64,000 nt of DNA from Parvibaculum sp040216885 (lineage in GTDB: Bacteria; Pseudomonadota; Alphaproteobacteria; Parvibaculales; Parvibaculaceae). The notes below the pieces were generated by a model. The model did no database searches. It was not told the DNA's origin and saw nothing but the letters and a program-made list of their open reading frames with translations. Both the position numbers and the translations under genes were made by a program. The stretch spans positions 1 to 64,000 of the forward strand of contig JAVJOG010000023.1 in NCBI GenBank assembly GCA_040216885.1, read 5' to 3'. Each line of letters begins with the position of its first letter. Position 1 is the first letter of the stretch. This document shows positions 8,146 to 16,524 of this stretch, one piece after another.

Positions 8146-9735
8146 ATGGGCACGTTCGGCGATGCGATGAAGAGTCTGGCGGACATTCTGAACGAATCCG
8201 TCATCTGGCAGATCGTCGACATCATGTCGGCGCTTTTCATCGTCGGCATCGGCTGCGGTGTCATTGCCATCGCCGTTCTCTTCGTCATCGACAGTACACA
8301 GACGAAGCACGCGGTGCGCCGCAACTATCCGGTGATCGGCCGCTTCCGCTATCTCTTCGAATCGCTTGGCGAGTATTTCCGCCAATATTTCTTCGCGATG
8401 GATCGTGAGGAACTGCCGTTCAACCGCGCGCAGCGCGCCTGGGTCTATCGCGCGGCCAAAGGCGTCGACACGACGGTCGCCTTCGGCTCGACACGCGATC
8501 TGCGGCCCGCCGGCACCGTCACCTTCGCCAATTGCCCCTTCCCCACGCTCGATCGCAACGCCGCCGACACCGCGCTGATCGAAGTCGGACCCTATGCGCG
8601 CAAGCCCTTCCGCACCTCGTCGATCTACAATATATCGGGCATGAGCTACGGCGCGATTTCAAAGCCCGCCGTTCTGGCGCTGTCGAAAGGCGCGCGCATG
8701 GCCGGCATCTGGCTCAACACCGGCGAAGGCGGCCTGTCGCCCTTCCATCTCGAAGGCGGTGCCGACATCGTCTTCCAGATCGGCACCGCAAAATATGGTT
8801 GCCGTGACGCCGATGGTGGCCTGTCGGATGAGAAACTTGCGGCACTTGCCGCACACGAACAAATCCGCATGTTCGAAATCAAGCTGAGCCAGGGCGCAAA
8901 GCCCGGCAAGGGCGGCATCCTGCCCGGCTCGAAAGTGACACCGGAAATCGCCGCCATTCGCGGCATTCCCGCCGGTCACGATTCGATCAGCCCCAATCGT
9001 CACCCCGAAATCGACAGCATCGGCGATCTGCTCGACTTCGTTTCTCACATACGCGAAGTGACGGGCAAGCCGACCGGTTTCAAACTGGTGCTCGGCGCCT
9101 ACGACTGGCTCGACGACCTGTGCAGGGAAATCAACCGCCGCGGCATCGAGAACGCGCCCGATTTCATTTCGCTCGACAGCGCCGACGGCGGCACGGGCGC
9201 GGCGCCGATGCCGCTGATCGACTATGTCGGCTTGCCGATCTGGGAAAGCCTGCCGGTGCTTTGCGACACGCTGGAGCGGCACAAGCTGAAGTCGCGTATC
9301 CGCGTGACGGCGAGCGGCAAGCTGATCACGCCGGCCGAAGTGGCATGGGCACTCTGCGTCGGCGCCGACTTCGTCTGCTCGGCGCGCGGCTTCATGTTCT
9401 CGCTCGGTTGCATCCAGGCACTTCAATGCAACAAGAACACCTGTCCGACCGGCATCACGACGCACAACAAACGCTTGCAGCGCGGCCTCGACGTGACCGA
9501 CAAGGGTGAGCGCGTGCGCCGCTATGCCGAGCGCGTGACGCAGGAAGTCTGCGTGATCGCGCATTCCTGCGGCGTCACCGAACCGCGTCGCCTGAACCGC
9601 GAACATGCGCGCATCATGGGACCGGACGGTGTGTCGGTATCGCTGGCGGACTACTACGGGCGCTGGGCCGACACGGCGGCCCTCCCCTCGCGCAACGGCA
9701 TCGGCCGGCCGCGCTTCGGGGCCGACGCAGCCTAA
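8146..9735 (+). CDS. membrane-anchored FMN-binding glutamate-synthase-like protein
   Basis: A 529-residue protein made of an N-terminal membrane helix (about residues 25-48) and a GltB central/FMN domain. Landmarks are NISGMSYGAISKPAVLALSK, NTGEGGLSPFH, QGAKPGKGGILPG, the FMN-site SADGGTGAAP and the 3Fe-4S cysteines CIQALQCNKNTC. It lacks the glutaminase (Cys-nucleophile) domain of true GltB, so it cannot take ammonia from glutamine by itself. Similar stand-alone proteins are annotated as FMN-binding glutamate synthase family, with unknown substrate. A full gltBD pair lies about 33 kb downstream, so this is a paralogue with a different role, placed at the inner membrane by its helix. Confidence 0.88.
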   Translation: MGTFGDAMKSLADILNESVIWQIVDIMSALFIVGIGCGVIAIAVLFVIDSTQTKHAVRRNYPVIGRFRYLFESLGEYFRQYFFAMDREELPFNRAQRAWVYRAAKGVDTTVAFGSTRDLRPAGTVTFANCPFPTLDRNAADTALIEVGPYARKPFRTSSIYNISGMSYGAISKPAVLALSKGARMAGIWLNTGEGGLSPFHLEGGADIVFQIGTAKYGCRDADGGLSDEKLAALAAHEQIRMFEIKLSQGAKPGKGGILPGSKVTPEIAAIRGIPAGHDSISPNRHPEIDSIGDLLDFVSHIREVTGKPTGFKLVLGAYDWLDDLCREINRRGIENAPDFISLDSADGGTGAAPMPLIDYVGLPIWESLPVLCDTLERHKLKSRIRVTASGKLITPAEVAWALCVGADFVCSARGFMFSLGCIQALQCNKNTCPTGITTHNKRLQRGLDVTDKGERVRRYAERVTQEVCVIAHSCGVTEPRRLNREHARIMGPDGVSVSLADYYGRWADTAALPSRNGIGRPRFGADAA

Positions 9736-10613
9736 CCCGGAACCACCAACCGCAAAAATTGCGTACCCTGCTCGATCGTTTGCGGCAGGCAGCCGCGCGC
9801 GTCGCCATCGACTTCGACTTCAAGGCCCGCCGGATCCGTCACATCGACACGCCGAACGGGCAATGCCTCGACGCTGCGCAACTTCCCGACGCGGCCAAGC
9901 GCCAACGCAATCAGAAAACGGACAAAGCCGAAGCGGCTTGCGTCATGCAGCAGAAAGAGCGTCAGGCCCGGCTGCGCAATGTTCTGATCGGGCGCGAGAA
10001 CGAACGGGCCCGCATAGTTGCGTGCATTGGTGACGATCGCCCAGGCGGCGCGCTTCTCGCGACCGTCGGCGACGAGCCGGATGTCGCGCGCGGCCCCGCG
10101 TATCCACGTCCTCAGACCTGACCAGACGAACGCGCCCTTGCCCCACAGGCGTTTCAGGCGCGGGTCGATGCCGTGAACCACGATGCCGTCGAAACCGATA
10201 CCCACCATCAGAAGGAAAATCTCGCCATCGACCAGCCCCGTACCGACGAGCTCCGCCGGACCGCCGAGCAGCATCGATGAAATCTCCTCCGCGCGCGGAC
10301 GAAGGCCGATCTCGACAGCCAGCACATTCGCCGTGCCGAGAGGCAGAACACCGAGCGGTACGCCCTGCCCCAGAAGACCGCGCGCCACTTCATTGATGGT
10401 ACCGTCGCCGCCAGCCGCGACGATCACATCCGCTTCGCCGCGCCGCGCCGCCATACGCGCAAGCTCGGTCGCATGTCCGGCCGCGCGGGTGAGATCGACC
10501 GTGACGTCCGCGCCATGCGCGCGAAGCCGCGCAATGACGCGATCGAGCAATGCCGAATTGCGGCGCCCGGCGGTGGGGTTGACGATGATGTGGAAGTTGC
10601 GGCGGAGGGCCAA
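9732..10613 (-). CDS. YegS/DAG-kinase-family lipid kinase
   Basis: A 293-residue lipid kinase. The NPTAG motif is near residue 13, GGDGTINEVARGLLG carries the nucleotide loop, and LPLGTANVLA follows, the three blocks of the diacylglycerol/YegS kinase fold. It phosphorylates diacylglycerol or a related lipid at the inner membrane. The only possible start is TTG 10613, because a TGA stops the frame upstream; a GGGAA site precedes it. A PhoB-type array ends 22 nt before this start, and the PAP2/eptA operon lies behind it on the same strand. Its last codons overlap the convergent glutamate-synthase-like gene by 4 nt. Given the nearby phospholipase C, DAG is a sensible substrate (inference). Confidence 0.85.
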   Translation of the reverse strand: MALRRNFHIIVNPTAGRRNSALLDRVIARLRAHGADVTVDLTRAAGHATELARMAARRGEADVIVAAGGDGTINEVARGLLGQGVPLGVLPLGTANVLAVEIGLRPRAEEISSMLLGGPAELVGTGLVDGEIFLLMVGIGFDGIVVHGIDPRLKRLWGKGAFVWSGLRTWIRGAARDIRLVADGREKRAAWAIVTNARNYAGPFVLAPDQNIAQPGLTLFLLHDASRFGFVRFLIALALGRVGKLRSVEALPVRRVDVTDPAGLEVEVDGDARGCLPQTIEQGTQFLRLVVPG

Positions 10614-10634
10614 AACGAGGTTCCCGGAGGGTCG

Positions 10635-10674
10635 CTGTCATCAAACTGTCAAAAAACTGTCACATAAGCTGTGC
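10635..10674 (+). promoter_or_regulatory. PhoB (Pho box) array 1
   Basis: CTGTCAT (10635), CTGTCAA (10646) and CTGTCAC (10657), plus a weak GCTGTGC (10668), recur at an exact 11-bp period with A-rich 4-nt spacers. This is the structure of a tandem Pho box. The repeats read on the plus strand. The nearest start is the minus-strand lipid kinase, 22 nt away, so the array covers the zone where its promoter should be and may repress it. Confidence 0.75.
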
Positions 10675-10736
10675 TTGCGCCGTGCCGTGCACCGGCAGGA
10701 CACAGCCTTACGTGGCAGCGAATTAGCCGGGAAAAC

Positions 10737-11468
10737 TTATCCCCGGTCAACGCGGACCGTCATCCGGTCGCGAATCGCCACTGCGAGACTCGACAGCAGG
10801 ATCGCCAGCATCATGGTGACGATGGTGTGAGAGAGGTAGTGCTGGCCGCGCGCCATCTGATAGAGACCCATGCTCCAGCCGGCGGCGAGACCCGGCAGCC
10901 AGTAGATTCCGAGGCGCTGCGCCGCCGGCGCCAGCAGGCGCAACCCCATGAGACCGAACCCCGCAGAGGCATGGCCGGCCGGCCAGCAGCGCAGATGCGT
11001 GTTGTACGAGGCAGCGGCGAACAGACGGTCCCAGATCGCGACATGCGGATAGGGTCCGCCGAAGATCGTCTCCTGCACCGGGCAGGAGACCCCGGTCAAT
11101 TTCTTCAGTAGACCGACGATCAGCGGCGTCAGCACAAACACACAAAGCGCGGCGAGAACGCGCGTATCGAACGCACGCCAGCGTCGCGTCGCGGCGCGGA
11201 ACAGGAGAAAAACGGCAAGAGCGCCACCCGCTACGCCGAACGCAATCTTGAGCCCCTTGTAGGCAACGAGGAAATGCCAACCGCGATCGCCCGGCGGCAA
11301 TAGCCAGCGGGTATGGCCGGCATCGAAGAACACCGGCTCCAGCATCATGTCGAACCGGTGCACCGACGGCCACAGGACCATGAGCCCGATCACCGCAAGG
11401 CAAATGACGACCTCCGCTGCATGGGATGGCGCAGGCGAAGCGTGGCGCCCCCATGCAAGGTCGGTCAT
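10737..11468 (-). CDS. PAP2-family phosphatase, LpxE-like lipid A/lipid phosphatase
   Basis: A 243-residue membrane phosphatase with about six hydrophobic segments. Catalytic blocks are KKLTGVSCP (motif 1 region), CWPAGHAS (motif 2, His) and ARGQHYLSHTIVTMM (motif 3, with His as nucleophile). ATG 11468 overlaps the eptA stop in an ATGA junction, so translation is coupled. LpxE-type enzymes remove the lipid A 1-phosphate at the periplasmic face, after which EptA adds phosphoethanolamine; pairing of the two genes supports this. A PGP or undecaprenyl-PP phosphatase is the alternative. The frame extends upstream inside eptA without a start of its own and was not counted. Confidence 0.8.
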   Translation of the reverse strand: MTDLAWGRHASPAPSHAAEVVICLAVIGLMVLWPSVHRFDMMLEPVFFDAGHTRWLLPPGDRGWHFLVAYKGLKIAFGVAGGALAVFLLFRAATRRWRAFDTRVLAALCVFVLTPLIVGLLKKLTGVSCPVQETIFGGPYPHVAIWDRLFAAASYNTHLRCWPAGHASAGFGLMGLRLLAPAAQRLGIYWLPGLAAGWSMGLYQMARGQHYLSHTIVTMMLAILLSSLAVAIRDRMTVRVDRG

Positions 11469-13171
11469 TGACTTGCTATCTCGGTGTTCTCCGCGAGCGC
11501 CACGGGTGCCGGTCGACGGCATCCGGCAACGATATCGAGTGCCGGCCGGTAGACGTCGGTTCGGACGTCGAGCATGCCGAGAACCGAATGGAACAGATTG
11601 TCGTGGCTGAGCGGCGCATTGCTTTCTGCCGCGATGCACGACATGTCGATATCCATCCGCTTGCGATAGCCCGGCGACGTCCAGATGACCATCGGCACAT
11701 GCTTCTGGACGTCCGGCGCGAACATGTAGGGCATGCCGTGGAGATAGATACCGTTCTCGCCAAGCGATTCGCCATGATCGGAGATGTAGATCATCGCCGT
11801 ATCGAAGCGCCCCGACGCGGCTTCGAGACGTTCGATCGTCTGGGCCAGCATGTGGTCGGTATAGAGCAGACTGTTGTCGTAGCTGTTGACGATCTCTTCC
11901 TGACTGCAGGACTGAAGCTGGTTGGTATCGCAGGTCGGCGTAAAGACCCGGAAGGCGTCGGTAAAGCGCTTGAAATAGGAAGGCCCGTGGCTGCCGATCT
12001 GGTGCATCACCACGACCGTGTCGCCATCGGCTTCCGTGATCGCCGTGCCGAGCTGCCGAACCAGAAGATCGTCGCGGCAATCGCCGCCGTCGCAATAGAC
12101 GGTGTCGCCAAGGCTCCACGTCGTCTGGCTCGGCACGCGCGCGCAGACGCCCTTGCAACTTGAATTGTTTTCGAGCCAGAGCACGCCGATGCCGGCACGG
12201 GCGAGTATGTCGAGCAGGTTCTCGCGCATGGCCGCCTTCGACTCCGAATAACCGGCGCGACCAAGATCCGAAAACATGCAAGGCACCGACTCGGCCGTCG
12301 ACGTGCCGCAGGAGCGGACTTCGCTGAAGTTGACGATGTCGATCTTCGCCAGTTCGGGATTGGTCTGGCGTTCGTATCCGTTGAGCGCGAAATGGTCGGC
12401 ACGCGCCGTTTCGCCGACGACAATTACCACAAGCGTCTTTCGTTCGTCGCGAACATCGAGAGCCGGACCGCGAGAAACTCTCTCCGCCACCTGCGTATAG
12501 GTCGCGGCAAGGGCCGACGGTACGGCAGTCACGTGTCGCACCGTCGCATAAATCGCCGCCGACGGATTGACCATGAAACGTATTTCACGATGATTGCGCA
12601 ACAGCGACGCATAGTCCTGAAAGAAGATTGCGGCAATCAGGCCGACAAGCGCGAAGCTACCAAGCACAACGCCGCTTCGGATCAAAACCTCCTGCCGCCA
12701 GGGACGAAGCGCCAGCGGCGCCAGCCACAACAGAGCCGCTGGAACGATGCCGAAAAGGACAATCTGTGCGACCAGCCGCAGAGACAGAAGGTCGCCGACT
12801 TCGCGTGAATCCGTCTCGATCACATTGGCGATCATCGTCTTGTCGATCATCGCGCCATAAGCCGAGGCGAAATAGGAAATCCCCGCGGCTGTCACAAACA
12901 GAATTGCGAGCACCGGTTTCAACACGCGCGGCGCGGCCACAACTTGAAGCACAAGGTTGAATGCAACGATCAGGAAAACGGCGATGGAGACGATGAAGGC
13001 GACGTCGTGAGCGGTGCGCCCCGGCCAGACATCAAGGATGAACGACCAAAGCTGGTTATTATAGAAAAGGACAAGCGCCCCGGACGCCACCAGCGTCAAC
13101 CAGACCGGATGTACCGCCGGCAGAGCGGGGACGGACGTGGGAGCGCGGCGAAACGAACGATACAAATCCAT
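11465..13171 (-). CDS. eptA: phosphoethanolamine transferase for lipid A
   Basis: A 568-residue inner-membrane enzyme with five N-terminal helices (about residues 23-40, 55-80, 85-105, 133-155 and 165-185) and a periplasmic sulfatase-fold domain. Metal and catalytic motifs are VVGETARADH (Glu254), the nucleophile Thr in SCGTSTAESVPCMF (about residues 290-292), HQIGSHGPSY and YISDHGESLGENG (Asp-His zinc pair). Cysteine pairs typical of the EptA/MCR family are present. It moves phosphoethanolamine from PE to lipid A, releasing DAG and lowering negative charge. It lies in the order regulator, kinase, eptA, PAP2, all on the minus strand, matching PmrAB-controlled units elsewhere. Confidence 0.93.
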   Translation of the reverse strand: MDLYRSFRRAPTSVPALPAVHPVWLTLVASGALVLFYNNQLWSFILDVWPGRTAHDVAFIVSIAVFLIVAFNLVLQVVAAPRVLKPVLAILFVTAAGISYFASAYGAMIDKTMIANVIETDSREVGDLLSLRLVAQIVLFGIVPAALLWLAPLALRPWRQEVLIRSGVVLGSFALVGLIAAIFFQDYASLLRNHREIRFMVNPSAAIYATVRHVTAVPSALAATYTQVAERVSRGPALDVRDERKTLVVIVVGETARADHFALNGYERQTNPELAKIDIVNFSEVRSCGTSTAESVPCMFSDLGRAGYSESKAAMRENLLDILARAGIGVLWLENNSSCKGVCARVPSQTTWSLGDTVYCDGGDCRDDLLVRQLGTAITEADGDTVVVMHQIGSHGPSYFKRFTDAFRVFTPTCDTNQLQSCSQEEIVNSYDNSLLYTDHMLAQTIERLEAASGRFDTAMIYISDHGESLGENGIYLHGMPYMFAPDVQKHVPMVIWTSPGYRKRMDIDMSCIAAESNAPLSHDNLFHSVLGMLDVRTDVYRPALDIVAGCRRPAPVALAENTEIASQ

Positions 13172-13262
13172 CTGATACGGGAATCCCTGTGGCGCGCGAC
13201 CACGTCCGGCGATGGCCGGTGTGGCATTTCGAGCACGATCCCGGGAAATTCATCGGAGTTGG

Positions 13263-13278
13263 CTTACAAGCGCCTTAC
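13263..13278 (-). promoter_or_regulatory. possible OmpR-family direct repeat upstream of eptA
   Basis: On the minus strand two GTAAG units (13274-13278 and 13263-13267) repeat at an 11-bp period just after the kinase stop codon and about 92 bp before the eptA start. The spacing suits an OmpR/PmrA-type regulator such as the one encoded two genes upstream. The match is short, so it is only a candidate site. Confidence 0.3.
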
Positions 13279-13287
13279 GGCACGGCG

Positions 13288-14652
13288 TCAGGCGTCGCCC
13301 GGCGGCACGATCAGCGAAAATGCCGCACCCCGGCCGGGTTCGCGCGCAACCTCGATGCGGCCGCCATACACTTCGGCGACGCGGGCCGCGATCGAAAGCC
13401 CAAGACCCGCGCCGCCATAGGCGTGCGGCCGGGTGCGGACGAACCGCTCGAAAATGCGTCGCGCGTCGCCCGGCGCCACGCCAGGCCCTTCGTCCACGAC
13501 ATCGATACGGCCACCACCCAATCGGATTTCGACAGTGCCGCCATGCGGCGTGTGGGCAAGCGCATTCTCGACCAGATTGCGCAACGCAAGCGCCAGAAAG
13601 TCGTTATTGCCGCGCACGACAAGGGAGCCGGCCTCGGCGCCGGTGAGTTCGAGCGATTTCCCTGCGCCGACCGCCTGGGGACCGAGCAGACGCGCAATAC
13701 CGGTCGCCACCTCGCGCAAGTCGGCCGTCTCGCCTTGCCGCGCTTCCAGCGCATCGGCTTGTGCGAGCCACAGAAGTTGCGAGACGAGCCGCTCGATGCC
13801 GCCGAGTTCCTCGACCAGTTGCGAAACCTCGTCGATTCCCGAAAGCGTTTCGAGATGCGCCTTGAGCACGGCAAGTGGCGTCCTGAGCTCATGCGCGGCA
13901 TTTGCCGTGAACTCGCGCTCGCGCGCATAACCTCGCTCGATCCGGGCGAGCGCCGCGTTGACCGCCCCGACAAGCGGTACAATTTCGTCCGGCAATTCTT
14001 CCTCCGGCAGCCGGCGGTCGAGCGAGCCCGGGCCGATGCCGCGCGCCAGTGCCGACAGCCGCGTCAGCGGCGCAACCGACTGACGCACCGTCCAGATGGT
14101 GACAGCGACGATGAGCACGGCAAGAACGAGCAGAAATGCCCATGACTGCTCCAGAAATTCCGCGACAAGCGAATCCGCCAGCACGTCGGGATGGATCGAA
14201 CCCTGCGCGACCTGAAGAAAAAGCGGCGGCGTTGCACCCGGAACGGGCGCCGTGACCCCGTAATAGGTGCCGCGCCCGGCCAGATCGGCAAAGGCGAAGT
14301 AAGGATCGTCGCCAGCCCCCGGCAGTGCCGCGAGCGGCGACGTGAAGTCGTGCGAGGCCACAAGGACGTGCCCCGCCCCGTCGAGCAGCGCGAACACATA
14401 TTGCCGGTCGGGACGGTCATAGGCATTGTCGAGCGACGGCGGCAGCGACAATACGGGACGGCCGCTTTCCGCAAACGAAATATGCGCCGCGATGTCGGCC
14501 GCCTGCGCCAGCAACGCCCGGTCGCGCAACGAATCCCGCTCCATCGCGTACTGAACCTTGAGGATAAGCAGCAGCGACACAAAACCGAGCGCAATGATGG
14601 CGAGCATGCGGCGGGTAAGGCGGGCGGCGAGGGAATTGGAAAACATGCTCAC
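13288..14652 (-). CDS. PmrB/QseC-like sensor histidine kinase
   Basis: A 454-residue sensor kinase. TM1 is at about 16-34, followed by a periplasmic sensor of about 135 residues, TM2 at about 171-189, HAMP at about 190-242, phosphoacceptor His254 in NAAHELRTPLA, and an ATPase domain with N-box LRNLVENALAH, G1 DVVDEGPGV and G2 GGAGLGLSIA. The start overlaps the regulator stop (14649-14652), indicating translational coupling. Linkage to eptA and an LpxE-like phosphatase suggests it senses envelope stress such as metal ions, cationic peptides or pH. The periplasmic domain lacks obvious acidic clusters, so the signal cannot be named. Confidence 0.9.
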   Translation of the reverse strand: MSMFSNSLAARLTRRMLAIIALGFVSLLLILKVQYAMERDSLRDRALLAQAADIAAHISFAESGRPVLSLPPSLDNAYDRPDRQYVFALLDGAGHVLVASHDFTSPLAALPGAGDDPYFAFADLAGRGTYYGVTAPVPGATPPLFLQVAQGSIHPDVLADSLVAEFLEQSWAFLLVLAVLIVAVTIWTVRQSVAPLTRLSALARGIGPGSLDRRLPEEELPDEIVPLVGAVNAALARIERGYAREREFTANAAHELRTPLAVLKAHLETLSGIDEVSQLVEELGGIERLVSQLLWLAQADALEARQGETADLREVATGIARLLGPQAVGAGKSLELTGAEAGSLVVRGNNDFLALALRNLVENALAHTPHGGTVEIRLGGGRIDVVDEGPGVAPGDARRIFERFVRTRPHAYGGAGLGLSIAARVAEVYGGRIEVAREPGRGAAFSLIVPPGDA

Positions 14653-15320
14653 ACCTCGTCCAGCAGATAGCCGATGCCGCGCAGCGTGTGGACCTCGACG
14701 GTGGCTCCGGTATCGGCCAGATGCTTGCGCAAGCGATGAACCGCGACCTCCACGGAATTGGACGAAACCTCCTCGCCGAACGCATAGAGCTTCTCCTCGA
14801 TCGATTCCTTCGGTACGACCCGTCCCTGACGGCGGAGCAGGATTTCAAGCAGGTCCGTTTCACGCCGGGTGAAGGCGACCGGCGCACCGGCGATCGAAAC
14901 CTCGCGGGCCACCGTGTCGAATTCGACATTGCCGGCGACAAGCCGAACGCCCAATGCCTGTCCCGGACGACGCATCAGCGCCCTGAGCCGCGCGACCAAT
15001 TCTTCCATCGCGAAGGGCTTCAGAAGATAGTCGTCCGCCCCGACATCGAGACCCGCCACGCGGTCCTCGACGCGATCGCGCGCGGTAAGAATGAGCACCG
15101 GCAACTCACTGCCCTCCCGGCGCAGACGCGCCAGAAAGTCGAGCCCGTCGCCGTCCGGCAGCGCCAGATCGAGAATGATTGCATCGTAACCGACGGCATC
15201 GAGGGCGGCCCTGCCGCTTTCCAGATCGTGACAGCTATCGACCGCGAAGCCCGCCTGACGGCAGCCCTTGGCAATAAGCGCCGCCAGACGGCGATTGTCC
15301 TCGATGGCGAGCAGTCGCAT
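14649..15320 (-). CDS. OmpR/PmrA-family response regulator
   Basis: A 223-residue regulator. The receiver domain has Glu7/Asp8 in AIEDNR, phosphoacceptor Asp51 in IILDLALPDGDG, Thr in ILTARD and Lys in LLKPF. A winged-helix Trans_Reg_C domain follows from about residue 125 (FTRRETDLLEILLRRQGRVV, then VEVAVHRLRKHL). No clear ribosome site precedes ATG 15320. It is the first gene of the minus-strand unit with the kinase, eptA and the PAP2 phosphatase. It is divergent from plcP, with a PhoB array in the shared 5' region, so phosphate limitation could also influence this operon. Confidence 0.9.
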   Translation of the reverse strand: MRLLAIEDNRRLAALIAKGCRQAGFAVDSCHDLESGRAALDAVGYDAIILDLALPDGDGLDFLARLRREGSELPVLILTARDRVEDRVAGLDVGADDYLLKPFAMEELVARLRALMRRPGQALGVRLVAGNVEFDTVAREVSIAGAPVAFTRRETDLLEILLRRQGRVVPKESIEEKLYAFGEEVSSNSVEVAVHRLRKHLADTGATVEVHTLRGIGYLLDEV

Positions 15321-15388
15321 GAAAAACCCAAAAAAGCCCGGAACCCGGCCAGCCTAGCATGGGGATCGCGCCGGGCCGCGGCGGCAGA

Positions 15389-15428
15389 CTGTCACATAAA
15401 CGTCATCAAACTGTCACAAAAGCTTGTC
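15389..15428 (+). promoter_or_regulatory. PhoB (Pho box) array 2, upstream of plcP-agt
   Basis: Heptamers CTGTCAC (15389), ACGTCAT (15400), CTGTCAC (15411) and GCTTGTC (15422) recur every 11 bp. The last unit ends 10 bp before CATATT (15439-15444), the correct place for the -10 box of a PhoB-activated promoter reading towards plcP. This is the best-formed of the three arrays, since orientation, spacing and downstream gene all agree. Confidence 0.82.
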
Positions 15429-15438
15429 GAACGGCGCT

Positions 15439-15444
15439 CATATT
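15439..15444 (+). promoter_or_regulatory. candidate -10 element of the plcP promoter
   Basis: CATATT lies 10 bp downstream of the last PhoB half-site. There is no good -35 box, as expected where PhoB replaces it. Transcription would start near 15450, leaving a leader of about 100 nt before ATG 15553. Confidence 0.5.
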
Positions 15445-15552
15445 CGCGGCGTCGGAGAGGAGCACAAATCGACTTTTCCCCCCGCCGCCAATGGACGAAC
15501 CGACCGAAGAGAACCGAAGAGAGATGAGTACAACAAGGCGATCGACGCACAT

Positions 15553-16524
15553 ATGACAGTGATCGAAACGGGCTTGCCGAGACGAATGGACGAAGCGGCG
15601 ACCGCGCCGCCGCCGGTATCGGCAAAAAAATCCCGCAAGGAAGCGGTACGCGCCAAGGCGCGACGCGGCGGGCTCGACGAGAGATTGCTGGGGCCGCGCC
15701 CCAAGCACCGCAAACAGCACCGCACACTTTTCCTCTCCGACATTCATCTGGGTACGCCGGGTTGCAAGGCCGAGTTGCTGCTCGATTTCCTGCGCCACAA
15801 CGACGCCGAGACCTTCTACCTGGTCGGCGACATCGTCGACGGCTGGCGCATCAAACGGTCCTGGTACTGGAACGCGGCCCACAATGCGGTGGTGCAGGAA
15901 TTCCTGCGCAAGGCGCGCAAGGGCGCGACGATCATCTATGTGCCCGGCAATCACGATGAGGCGCTGCGCGACTATACCGGCCTCAATTTCGGCGGCATCG
16001 ACGTGACGGCCGAGGCGATCCATGAGACGGCCGACGGACGGCGCTTTCTGGTGCTGCATGGCGACCAGTTCGACAGCGTCGTGAAATACGCGAAGTGGCT
16101 CGCCCATCTCGGCGACCGCGCCTATGGGCTGGCGCTGACGCTCAACAACTGGCTGCATGAGGTGCGGCGCTTCTTCGGCCTCTCCTACTGGTCGCTCTCG
16201 TCCTACCTGAAGAACCGGGTCAAGAACGCGGTCGAATATATTTCGAGCTACGAACAGGCGGTCGCCCGCGAAGCGCGCGAGCGCGGCGTCGATGGTGTGA
16301 TCTGCGGCCACATCCACCACGCCGAAATGCGCGACATGGACGGCGTCCTCTACTGCAACGACGGCGACTGGGTCGAAAGCTGCACGGCGCTGTCGGAAGA
16401 CGAGCACGGCGCGATGTCGCTGATCGTCTGGCAGAAATTCTCATGGGAAACCGAACTCGCCAACAGCGAGACGGAGCCCCATGACGAAGATGCCGAAGCC
16501 GAGCCCGTGTTGAGCGCCGCCTGA
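15553..16524 (+). CDS. plcP: PlcP-type phospholipase C (metallophosphoesterase) for lipid remodelling
   Basis: A 323-residue calcineurin-like phosphoesterase related to UDP-diacylglucosamine hydrolase. Dimetal motifs are FLSDIHLGT (Asp63, His65), LVGDIVDGW (Asp93), VPGNHDE (Asn133-His134), VLHGDQFD and CGHIHHAEM. In Sinorhizobium and marine alphaproteobacteria PlcP removes the head group from PE and PG under phosphate starvation, leaving DAG. The stop overlaps the next gene (TGATG), a glycosyltransferase that would use that DAG. The frame is open upstream to 15424, but that part covers the promoter; ATG 15553 was chosen, though 15586 is also possible. Confidence 0.85.
   Translation: MTVIETGLPRRMDEAATAPPPVSAKKSRKEAVRAKARRGGLDERLLGPRPKHRKQHRTLFLSDIHLGTPGCKAELLLDFLRHNDAETFYLVGDIVDGWRIKRSWYWNAAHNAVVQEFLRKARKGATIIYVPGNHDEALRDYTGLNFGGIDVTAEAIHETADGRRFLVLHGDQFDSVVKYAKWLAHLGDRAYGLALTLNNWLHEVRRFFGLSYWSLSSYLKNRVKNAVEYISSYEQAVAREARERGVDGVICGHIHHAEMRDMDGVLYCNDGDWVESCTALSEDEHGAMSLIVWQKFSWETELANSETEPHDEDAEAEPVLSAA

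Noticed and set aside
10735..10746. CCGGGGATAAGT match to the motif near array 3
   Set aside because: Here it is the end of the PAP2 coding sequence and its TAA stop, so the match is probably coincidence.
11469..12281. Upstream extension of the PAP2 frame (total 514 codons) into eptA
   Set aside because: It is out of frame with eptA, Arg/His-rich and lacks a start or domain. The true PAP2 protein starts at 11468 in an ATGA overlap.
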